Source of the DNA: Armatimonadota bacterium | GTDB lineage: Bacteria > Armatimonadota > UBA5829 | Direction of reading: 5' to 3' | NCBI GenBank assembly: GCA_029907315.1 | Contig: JARYME010000025.1 | Span: forward strand, 1 to 34,772 | Length of the DNA stretch: 34,772 bases | Shown: positions 16,159-23,202 of the stretch, piece by piece | Layout: every line of letters begins with the position of its first letter | How positions within the stretch are numbered: position 1 is the stretch's first letter | The notes under the pieces: model-generated | What the model was told of the DNA's origin: nothing | The model's input: only the letters and a program-made list of their open reading frames with translations | Databases searched by the model: none | Program-made: the position numbers and the translations under genes

Positions 16159-18179
16159 GCTTCCTCCCTATAGTGGCCCGCAAGGACCGCAAGGCTGATG
16201 ATAATAAGTGCGACGACGGTCAGGAACACATAGTGTTGAGCGACTCCCGTCTGCAAGTATCTGAGTGCATTACCTACGGTCTTTGTCGTCCAACCGACGA
16301 GGTTGACCACGCCGTCGACGACGGTTCTGTCGAACCAACCGTACAGTTGGGATGCAAGTCGTGTGAGATACGCCGTGCCATTAACGATTGCATAATCTAT
16401 GACCCAGTAGTCGAACTTGAAAGCAATCCAGGACGCAAGCATCAACCCGCGTATGATGGTGGCTTGGTAGATCTCATCGATGTAGTACTTGTTCTCAACA
16501 AGTCGCGCCAGCCAACCGAGGTAGGGCTCAAGCCTTTCGATTCTGAGTAGGGGCTTCAGCCAAATCGCACTTGCGAGTCCCACGCCGAGTGCGACAGCCG
16601 TGAGTGCAACGAAGAACACCACGGGGTTGAAGCCATGATGCATGCCCTCCAGGCGATGTTCGAGAACCGAAGCATACGAATGACCCAACACGGGGAGCAT
16701 ATTGTGTTCGAAAACATTCGCCCAAGGCGTGCCCACGTAACCAGCTGAGATCGCAAGGAATGCTAGAATAACGAGCGGCGCCAGCATAACCCGCGGGCTT
16801 TCGTGGGCGTGTATGTCTTTGTTCCTCGGCTCTCCATGAAAGACCTTGTAAACCAGCCTGAACATGTAACAGGTAGTTACAAACGCGCAGACCGCCCCTG
16901 CTGCAAAGACAAGTCGATTCGTGTGCCACGCGACGGCGAGGATTTCCTCCTTGCTCCATCCGCCCGCCGTAACAAACGGGACGCCGCACAGTGAAAGCGT
17001 TGAAATGAGGAAAGTCCAATAGGTCCACGGCATTTTCCGGCGGAGTCCGCCCATATCACGGATGTCCTGCGTGCCGGTACCGTGAATAACACTACCGGCA
17101 CCAAGGAATAGATTTGCCTTAAAGAAAGCGTGGGTCATCAGGTGGAATACGGCTGCAACGTATCCGAAAACCCCGAGCGACATAATCATATAGCCAAGCT
17201 GGCTGATCGTCGAGTACGCCAATACGCGTTTAATGTCGTTTTGAGCAAGGCCGATGGTCGCCGCAAATAAAGCAGTAAACGCACCTATGTACGCCACGAC
17301 TTGCAGTGCAGTCCCGCTCGAGTCTGCAAGGTACACCGGATACATCCTGGCAACCAGGTAGACACCGGCAGCTACCATAGTGGCAGCATGAATCAATGCC
17401 GATACAGGAGTCGGACCTTCCATCGCGTCGGGAAGCCATACGTGAAGCGGGAACTGGGCAGATTTGCCTACTGCCCCGCAGAAAAGAAGCAAGCCCGCCA
17501 CAGCCAGAAGCGGTAAGCCAAAGGGTCCTACGACATCCAGCCTGCTGAGATTCTCAAATACACCGTTTGCTCCAAAAAGGTTGAAAGAACCTGTTTTAAG
17601 ATACAGAAGTATCATGCCTGCCAAGAAGCCCACATCCCCAACGCGGGTTACGAGAAAAGCCTTCTTGGCCGCCCGCATTGCAGAGGGCCGCTCGAACCAG
17701 AACCCGATCAAGAGGTACGAGGTAAGTCCGACAAGCTCCCAACTTATGAACATCAGGAGCATATTGTTGGCGATAACGAGCGTCAGCATCGCAGCCGCGA
17801 ATAGGGAGTGGAAGGCGAAGTATCTAGGGTACCTGGGGTCGCCGTGCATATAGCCGATCGAGTATATCTGAACCAGCGACGCAACTATGGTCACAACAAG
17901 CAGCATCACGACCGAAAGCGCGTCAATGCAGAAACCCGTCTCGACAGCTTGCGAACCGGCAGGCATCCATGGCACGCTCACGGAGTAGAGCCCGTGGTAC
18001 GCCTCAGACCCTCCCGCCAAGAACCACCTTGCGGCTACAATCAAGGACATCGCAAGCGACGTACATATGGCGGCTATGGCGATATACGCGCCCTCTCCTG
18101 GACCCCTTCGCCCAAACAGCAAGGTCAGTCCAAATGCGATAGCTGGCAGCAAAGGTATTAACCAAGCGTGTTCAACCAT
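16128..18179 (-). CDS. nuoL: NADH-quinone oxidoreductase subunit L
   Basis: Distal antiporter-like subunit of complex I, with the long lateral helix. Seen: 683 aa; 'LLMFISWELVGLTSYLLIGF' (conserved Glu), 'KKAFLVTRVGDVGFL', 'FPLHVWLPDAMEGPTPVSAL', 'KRVLAYSTISQLGYMIM' and 'MTHAFFKANLFLGAGSVIHG', then 'FVTAGGWSKEEIL' and a C-terminal amphipathic region with two or more helices ('NKYYIDEIYQATIIRG'). ATG at 18179 has a weak ribosome binding site and lies 67 nt after the inserted barrel-protein gene. Overlaps nuoM by 31 bp. Confidence 0.97.
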   Translation of the reverse strand: MVEHAWLIPLLPAIAFGLTLLFGRRGPGEGAYIAIAAICTSLAMSLIVAARWFLAGGSEAYHGLYSVSVPWMPAGSQAVETGFCIDALSVVMLLVVTIVASLVQIYSIGYMHGDPRYPRYFAFHSLFAAAMLTLVIANNMLLMFISWELVGLTSYLLIGFWFERPSAMRAAKKAFLVTRVGDVGFLAGMILLYLKTGSFNLFGANGVFENLSRLDVVGPFGLPLLAVAGLLLFCGAVGKSAQFPLHVWLPDAMEGPTPVSALIHAATMVAAGVYLVARMYPVYLADSSGTALQVVAYIGAFTALFAATIGLAQNDIKRVLAYSTISQLGYMIMSLGVFGYVAAVFHLMTHAFFKANLFLGAGSVIHGTGTQDIRDMGGLRRKMPWTYWTFLISTLSLCGVPFVTAGGWSKEEILAVAWHTNRLVFAAGAVCAFVTTCYMFRLVYKVFHGEPRNKDIHAHESPRVMLAPLVILAFLAISAGYVGTPWANVFEHNMLPVLGHSYASVLEHRLEGMHHGFNPVVFFVALTAVALGVGLASAIWLKPLLRIERLEPYLGWLARLVENKYYIDEIYQATIIRGLMLASWIAFKFDYWVIDYAIVNGTAYLTRLASQLYGWFDRTVVDGVVNLVGWTTKTVGNALRYLQTGVAQHYVFLTVVALIIISLAVLAGHYREEAWIPIAGFYR

Positions 18180-18246
18180 AGCAAAAACCAGTGTTTACTC
18201 AACTCCCTGATGAGCAGCTCGCCTGCCGACAAGTCGGACCGAGCGT

Positions 18247-19182
18247 TTATCTGCTCACGTATCCCACTCCAAACGAATACTCCATCGTGCCGTCGCCGAC
18301 AACCCCGAGGTCTATGACCAGACCAGGAACCACCTCAGGATAAAAACGCAGCCCAGTGTCGAATATAAACCGCCCCTTGTGGTCGCCTGTGCCGCGCCTA
18401 GCGCTGTTGACGTATGCCTCTCGAAAGTTGACGAACGGTGAATCCCACATACCCTCAGCAATGAAGCTGGCCGCCTGGAAAAGCGCAATTTCCACACCAA
18501 ACATTGCAGCCAAATGCGACCGGCTGCTGTGAGATAAACCAAAATGCGCATCCACGAATGTGCCTGTGGCACCGCTGCGCGTAAATCTCTTGCTCGCCAG
18601 CAGGAAGAACTTGCGGCCATTGTGCACGTTATTCAGCGGTTCGGCATCGCAGTCCGAATTCGCTATGTCGCGCACCGCCAACGCAATTGCGGGACCCGTG
18701 CTCGTCTCGGGACGTATCAGCAACTTTGCCGAAAAGACGGCAAGATCGTCGTTCTCGAGCGCCGGCTGAAGCGATACATCGTATTGATTGCTCTGATACT
18801 GGGCACAAACTTCGAAGCGCTCGCTCAACCCATACGTAATAGGCGCTCTGATCTGGCGATCCATGAATCGCGAATAACTGAATATCTCCACATGCTTGGA
18901 CTCGCTGTAGCTGACCGCGCTTTTGCCCTTGCCTATCACCCGAGCAGTCGGCACCACAAACAGACCCGACAGGCCGTGCCAAGATTGACATGTAAACTGC
19001 TGCGAAGACTGAGAAAAGGCGCTTCCAGCCGCGCACAGAAGAAAAGCGACCGCGATAGTCCGCCCCGACCAGTGTCGAGCTGCCAACAACCGAAAGCCGT
19101 TACCCAACCACATGGCGATATCCCACAAACACCTTGTGCGCAATGCAAACCTCGACGCAAAAACCAACTGACCCTCAGACAA
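18247..19182 (-). CDS. exported YjbH-like beta-barrel protein inserted in the nuo operon
   Basis: Seen: 311 aa from a TTG at 19182 (AAGGA 9 nt upstream), or 288 aa from ATG 19113, which puts the start beside a signal peptide 'IAVAFLLCAAGSAFSQ'. After the signal, 'WHGLSGLFVVPTARVIGKGK' then 'AVSYSE', 'PITYGLSERFEVCAQYQ' and alternating strand patterns to a C-terminus 'MEYSFGVGYVSR' that ends in aromatic/hydrophobic strands. This 'GL.GLF..PTAR....G....YS' opening is what I know from YjbH-like and related outer-membrane barrel proteins. Inference: an outer-membrane or periplasmic protein. It sits 19 nt after the nuoK stop and 67 nt before nuoL on the same strand, so it is almost certainly co-transcribed with complex I. 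No respiratory motif is present. The family assignment is tentative. Confidence 0.7.
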   Translation of the reverse strand: MSEGQLVFASRFALRTRCLWDIAMWLGNGFRLLAARHWSGRTIAVAFLLCAAGSAFSQSSQQFTCQSWHGLSGLFVVPTARVIGKGKSAVSYSESKHVEIFSYSRFMDRQIRAPITYGLSERFEVCAQYQSNQYDVSLQPALENDDLAVFSAKLLIRPETSTGPAIALAVRDIANSDCDAEPLNNVHNGRKFFLLASKRFTRSGATGTFVDAHFGLSHSSRSHLAAMFGVEIALFQAASFIAEGMWDSPFVNFREAYVNSARRGTGDHKGRFIFDTGLRFYPEVVPGLVIDLGVVGDGTMEYSFGVGYVSR

Positions 19183-19201
19183 CCGAAACCATCCTTGAAG
19201 C

Positions 19202-19528
19202 TCAGAACTTCATCGATGTGATCTTGTCCGCCTCGATGTGCAGTTCCAGCCGGTATATGTTGATGATTATGGCAAGCCCAATCGCCGCCTCAGCTGCAGC
19301 AAGAGTAATCACAAAAATCGCAAACACCTGCCCCGCGATCGTCGGCACCCTGAGATAGGATCCGAACGCGAGCAAGTTTATGTTTGCAGCGTTGAGCATT
19401 AATTCAATCGATAGCAGCATGCCGATTGCGCTGCGCCGGACCATCATACCGAAAAGCCCGATGCAGAAAAGCAGTGCGCCCACCGTCAAAAACCAGCTTA
19501 TGGGTATTCCGTATGCGCTATGGCTCAC
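19202..19528 (-). CDS. nuoK: NADH-quinone oxidoreductase subunit K
   Basis: Small three-helix subunit of complex I. Seen: 108 aa with 'FGMMVRRSAIGMLLSIELML' (conserved Glu of helix 2), 'NAANINLLAF' and 'VITLAAAEAAIGLAI' (second conserved Glu). The start is taken as GTG 19528 because AAGGAGG lies 9 nt upstream; the longer frame to 19561 has none and would give an extra N-terminal tail. The start overlaps the nuoJ end by 11 bp. Confidence 0.95.
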   Translation of the reverse strand: MSHSAYGIPISWFLTVGALLFCIGLFGMMVRRSAIGMLLSIELMLNAANINLLAFGSYLRVPTIAGQVFAIFVITLAAAEAAIGLAIIINIYRLELHIEADKITSMKF

Positions 19529-20057
19529 CGGGCCGGTCCTCCTTTGCGATGACCACTGCACCTATAAGCGCCACAAGAAGCACCAACGAAGCCATTTCAA
19601 AAGGAAATACATACGGCTGCAGAAGCGCATACGCCACCGCGTGAACTCCTACGTCGGTGTTTGCCGGCCCTGCTGCGCAGATATCTTTAACCCACAACGA
19701 GTTAGCCACTGTCATAAACAGGAATATGAACATAACTGCGGCGGCCGCGAACGCGAAAACGGGATTGTGTATCGCCTGTGTAAAGCCGACCTGCATAACT
19801 CGATGCGACAGAAAAACGGCAAGAATGATCATCGTGGTCACTGCACCGACGTAGATCATCACTTGCACTGCTGCAAGAAACGGGGCATTCATCAGCACAT
19901 ATAGGCCAGCCACACCGAGAAGAGTCAAGCCCAGGAACAGTGCCGCCCTCAGAATGTTGGGCATCAAGACAACCAGAGCTGCCGAACCCAGCGTAATGCC
20001 CGCGAGCACCACGAATGCCACTTGGTATCCTGTTACTTGGAAACCCAAAATCGTCAT
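19518..20057 (-). CDS. nuoJ: NADH-quinone oxidoreductase subunit J
   Basis: Five-helix subunit of the complex I membrane arm. Seen: 179 aa from ATG 20057; 'FLGLTLLGVAGLYVLMNAPF' then 'AAVQVMIYVGAVTTMIILAV', the conserved helix-3 pi-bulge segment, and the C-terminal 'FEMASLVLLVALIGAVVIAK'. A longer frame to 20144 would read back into nuoI and is rejected. 13 nt after nuoI; overlaps nuoK by 11 bp. Confidence 0.95.
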   Translation of the reverse strand: MTILGFQVTGYQVAFVVLAGITLGSAALVVLMPNILRAALFLGLTLLGVAGLYVLMNAPFLAAVQVMIYVGAVTTMIILAVFLSHRVMQVGFTQAIHNPVFAFAAAAVMFIFLFMTVANSLWVKDICAAGPANTDVGVHAVAYALLQPYVFPFEMASLVLLVALIGAVVIAKEDRPGEP

Positions 20058-20070
20058 CTTGGAGTCTTCC

Positions 20071-20565
20071 CTACTCGTCCCCCGAACTTTCCGATTCTTC
20101 GGCTTCGGGCTCCAGCGTGCCGCCCAAACGCATGAGGTCCTCAAGCCTGTAGATCATGCCTTGCCTGTCGTAGCAAGCAAGTTCGAACGTGCGGGCAGGT
20201 TTCAGGCACTTCTTAGGACACACTTCCATGCACAGTCCGCACCACATGCACCTTGAGATGTCGATGGTGAATTCCGCAGGCCGCCGGTCTTTCGGATCCG
20301 TTCCCTTTTCCGGCACGACTGTAATAATGTGCTCTGGACACATCCGAGCACACGCCCCACAGGCTATGCACGGCGTTCGGCCGAGCTGCGGATCCACCGG
20401 CAGTGTAGGCATCCCCCGGTACCGCTCAGGCAAAGTCGGTTTTTCCTCAGGGTACAACTGGGTAACCGACGGCCTAAGGAACGACCAGTTCTTTGCCGTT
20501 ACCCATAAGCCTTTCGGAAGGCTGATAAAGGTATTGACGATGTCCTTGAGTAGACTTTTCCTCAA
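20071..20565 (-). CDS. nuoI: NADH-quinone oxidoreductase subunit I (two [4Fe-4S])
   Basis: Ferredoxin-like subunit carrying clusters N6a and N6b that pass electrons towards quinone. Seen: 164 aa; amphipathic N-terminus 'LPKGLWVTAKNW', then two 8Fe-ferredoxin motifs, 'CIACGACARMCPEH' (~66-79) and 'CMWCGLCMEVCPKK' (~106-119), followed by a Glu/Ser-rich acidic C-terminal tail. Start is TTG at 20565, 22 nt after nuoH, with no strong ribosome binding site; no better in-frame start keeps the conserved N-terminus. Confidence 0.95.
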   Translation of the reverse strand: MRKSLLKDIVNTFISLPKGLWVTAKNWSFLRPSVTQLYPEEKPTLPERYRGMPTLPVDPQLGRTPCIACGACARMCPEHIITVVPEKGTDPKDRRPAEFTIDISRCMWCGLCMEVCPKKCLKPARTFELACYDRQGMIYRLEDLMRLGGTLEPEAEESESSGDE

Positions 20566-20587
20566 AGAGCGTCACCCACACTGCACA

Positions 20588-21640
20588 CTATCGAGCAAGC
20601 CATAAACCAACGTAGGCTCCCGTTATGAGCAGATTTGCCAAACCTACAGGAATAAGTGCTTTCCAACTTAGATTCATAAGTTGATCTATGCGAACGCGCG
20701 GGAAAGTGGACCTTATCCAAAGAATGAACACAACAACAAGCCAACATTTAAAGAGAAACCAAACAAGCGAGACCAATGAATACCAGTATCCGGTGAGTTG
20801 TCCTCCGAGAATGTGGAGCGGCGGATTGTAACCCCCCAGGAACAGCGTAACGAGCAGCGCCGAAAGCGTAAAGGTTTCTGCAAACTCCGCAAGGAAGAAC
20901 AAGGCGAACTTCATTCCGGAGTATTCGGTGTTGAAACCCGCAACCAGTTCGGACTCCGCCTCCATTAAATCGAACGGCGTAGTGTTAGCCTCAGCCAACC
21001 CCGCGACCAACAGCATCAGGCATGCCACCTGACACATAGGGAAGGCATTGAAAAGATTCCAGTTTGCAATTCCGCCGGTTTGCTTTTGGACAATCACGTC
21101 GAGATTGAGCGAGCCTGAGAGAAGAACAGGAATGCACATTGCGAGAATAACCGGCACTTCGAACGCGATGAGCTGACTCGCGGCTCTAAATGCTCCCAGG
21201 AGAGACCACTTGTTATTGGATGCCCAACCAGCAGTGATTATACCGATGATGCTTATGCTGGAGATAGCAGTTACGTATACGACGCCGACATCCAGCGGCC
21301 TTACCGTCAGACCTTTGCCGAAGGGTATCACCACATAGACGACATAAGCCGGTATGAAAACTATAGCTGGTGCTATGGTGAAAAGCCACCTGTCTGCTCC
21401 CTGCGGAATGATGTCTTCCTTTTGGAAGAGCTTAATGGCGTCGGCAACCGTCTGGAGAACGCCCCAAGGGCCCGTTCTGTTAGGACCGAGCCTAGACTGG
21501 ATTCGCGCTATCACCCAGCGGAGCTTAAGAACTACGTAGAGGACGACCAGCAGTATGAAGACAAGTATGACAACAGCAGCGGCGAGTATTTTGACAATCT
21601 CGACTGCCAGTGCTGTTATTTGCTGCGTGTCTATTTGCAT
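20588..21640 (-). CDS. nuoH: NADH-quinone oxidoreductase subunit H
   Basis: Membrane subunit forming most of the quinone chamber. Seen: 350 aa, eight or so helices with all the usual loops: 'RIQSRLGPNRTGPWG', 'GWASNNKWSLLGAFR', 'AEANTTPFDLMEAESELVAG', 'NTEYSGMKFALFFLAEF' and 'IRSTFPRVRIDQLM'. First gene of the cluster: upstream lies a perfect-consensus promoter and then the divergent rhomboid gene, so nuoA-G are not part of this operon. ATG at 21640. Confidence 0.97.
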   Translation of the reverse strand: MQIDTQQITALAVEIVKILAAAVVILVFILLVVLYVVLKLRWVIARIQSRLGPNRTGPWGVLQTVADAIKLFQKEDIIPQGADRWLFTIAPAIVFIPAYVVYVVIPFGKGLTVRPLDVGVVYVTAISSISIIGIITAGWASNNKWSLLGAFRAASQLIAFEVPVILAMCIPVLLSGSLNLDVIVQKQTGGIANWNLFNAFPMCQVACLMLLVAGLAEANTTPFDLMEAESELVAGFNTEYSGMKFALFFLAEFAETFTLSALLVTLFLGGYNPPLHILGGQLTGYWYSLVSLVWFLFKCWLVVVFILWIRSTFPRVRIDQLMNLSWKALIPVGLANLLITGAYVGLWLAR

Positions 21641-21750
21641 TTCGTGTTAGAAACAGAACTAAAGCGCCCATTCCGGCATGGAACGCGCGCACTGTCTAGA
21701 AGCGATACAGGGATTTTGCTTATCCAACAGAGCCCGAACAGCTCCGGCTA

Positions 21751-21779
21751 ATTATAGGTTTCGCAAGTCAAAGTGTCAA
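21751..21779 (-). promoter_or_regulatory. perfect-consensus sigma-70 promoter of the nuo operon
   Basis: On the minus strand TTGACA (21774-21779), exactly 17 nt, TATAAT (21751-21756): 12 of 12 consensus bases at the optimal spacing. Predicted start near 21744, giving a leader of ~104 nt before nuoH. It faces away from the rhomboid promoter; the two -10 boxes are 64 bp apart. Confidence 0.88.
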
Positions 21780-21820
21780 GCTTTTGAGAAAAGCCGCTTT
21801 GGGGATCGGTTTTCAGGTAG

Positions 21821-21826
21821 TATAAT
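21821..21826 (+). promoter_or_regulatory. -10 box of the rhomboid gene, 7 nt before its ATG
   Basis: TATAAT at 21821-21826 is followed by 7 nt and then the ATG at 21834, so the transcript would begin at or next to the start codon. The matching -35 at 17 nt (TTTGGG, 21798-21803) is weak. No Shine-Dalgarno is present, as expected for a leaderless mRNA. Confidence 0.68.
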
Positions 21827-21833
21827 CTGAGCC

Positions 21834-23045
21834 ATGACGCGCGCCTGCAGCAAGCTGATTGTGGATCTCACACAGCGAGTGCCGTTCGTCACTTTGGGAA
21901 TCATTTTCATCAACTGTCTCGCAACGTACCTGGCCAGACGCGACATGACCTTTTACGAAACCTATGTGCTTTCGTATGGGCTCATACCTGAGCAGTTTCG
22001 CGTCGGCAGGCTTTTGAGTTCGACATTCATCCACGACGGATTCGCGCACCTTGCCCTAAATATGTCAGTTCTTTATCTGTTCGGCCGCGAGGTCGAGCGC
22101 GCGATGGGCAAGGTAGAGTACATAATGTTCTACGTGGGAGCCTGTTTTGCGGCTTCTTTGCTGCATGTGGTGATCGTGCTTTACGCGATGATGCCCGCAT
22201 ATTATGCAAGCAGGCCTATGGTGGGGGCTTCCGGCGCAGTTGCAGGAGTGATGGGCGTATATGCGGTGCGGTTCCACAGGCGAGTGTTCCGGCTCGGCGG
22301 TGCAGAGATGCCCGCGCTGCTGGTAATAATGATCTGGCTAGTACTGCAGCTTGCCCTCGGCATAATAGGGCTTTACCGCGACCAATTTCTGGGCATAGGC
22401 GTCAAGCAAATAGGGTACTGGAGCCATCTCGGAGGGTTTGCATTCGGCATAGGAGTAGCGCTGCTTGCTGATATGGCTTTGGACGGCGAGCGCGAGTACC
22501 TGACCTCTCAAGCAAGGCGCTGCGAAGAAAACGGTAGCTATCTGGAAGCTGTTCAGTATTACGAAACGCTGCTCAGGTACGACCCGGATGACGCAGCTGC
22601 GCACGCACAAATAGGCAAGCTGTGGGCATACCTGGGCGAAAACGAAGACGCTATGAAATACTATCAAACGGCGGTCGAGCTTTTCCTGGCTGCTGGCGAG
22701 GAAGACCAGGCCTTGGCCGCAGCCGACGAAATGACGCAGCTCCTACCTTCGGCACGGCTTCACTCGGAGACTCGGCTCCGGCTGGCAAACTACTTGGAGG
22801 AGACAGGTCGACCTGAGCGGGCAGCAGCCCAGCTGAAGCTAATAGTAGAGAACGAACCTGAGTCCATTGAGGCTCAGATGGCGCTGCTTAAAATGGGTCA
22901 CTTACAGCTGCGCTTCCTTGGCGACGCCCGTTCCGCACAGGACGCTCTGAACCAACTCCTCCAGCGCTTCCCGCACAGCGATTGGTGCGGTTTTGCGCGC
23001 GAACTGCTGGGGGAAATAACACAGGCGGACGGTAAAACCGACTAG
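21834..23045 (+). CDS. rhomboid intramembrane serine protease with C-terminal TPR-like domain
   Basis: Cleaves membrane proteins within or near the bilayer. Seen: 403 aa. Residues 1-215 are a six-helix rhomboid core with 'AHLALNMSVLYLFG' (His72, Asn76 of the oxyanion region), the nucleophile Ser133 in 'VGASGAVAGVMG', and His198 in 'WSHLGGFAFG'. Residues ~220-400 are helical repeats of the TPR type ('GSYLEAVQYYETLLRYDPDD', 'GENEDAMKYYQTAVELF'), with later ones more diverged. The TPR part follows the last helix, on the cytoplasmic side if the topology is as in GlpG. Probably leaderless (see the -10 box). It converges on topA. Confidence 0.92.
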   Translation: MTRACSKLIVDLTQRVPFVTLGIIFINCLATYLARRDMTFYETYVLSYGLIPEQFRVGRLLSSTFIHDGFAHLALNMSVLYLFGREVERAMGKVEYIMFYVGACFAASLLHVVIVLYAMMPAYYASRPMVGASGAVAGVMGVYAVRFHRRVFRLGGAEMPALLVIMIWLVLQLALGIIGLYRDQFLGIGVKQIGYWSHLGGFAFGIGVALLADMALDGEREYLTSQARRCEENGSYLEAVQYYETLLRYDPDDAAAHAQIGKLWAYLGENEDAMKYYQTAVELFLAAGEEDQALAAADEMTQLLPSARLHSETRLRLANYLEETGRPERAAAQLKLIVENEPESIEAQMALLKMGHLQLRFLGDARSAQDALNQLLQRFPHSDWCGFARELLGEITQADGKTD

Positions 23046-23202
23046 AGATACCCAGCGGACAATGTTGGCAGGGAAAGCGTCACACTCGAATCACTGATTC
23101 CTCAACCTAACCTTGCCTGCCATTGCCCTGCTTACCCACACGCTGCCCGAGTCAACTGCGGCCGACTCAGCGTCAGGGTATTCTTGCCTCCAGTGCCCCG
23201 AA

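Noticed and set aside
18544-19221. 225-codon plus-strand frame
   Set aside because: Antisense to the barrel-protein gene, no ribosome binding site, low-complexity basic translation.
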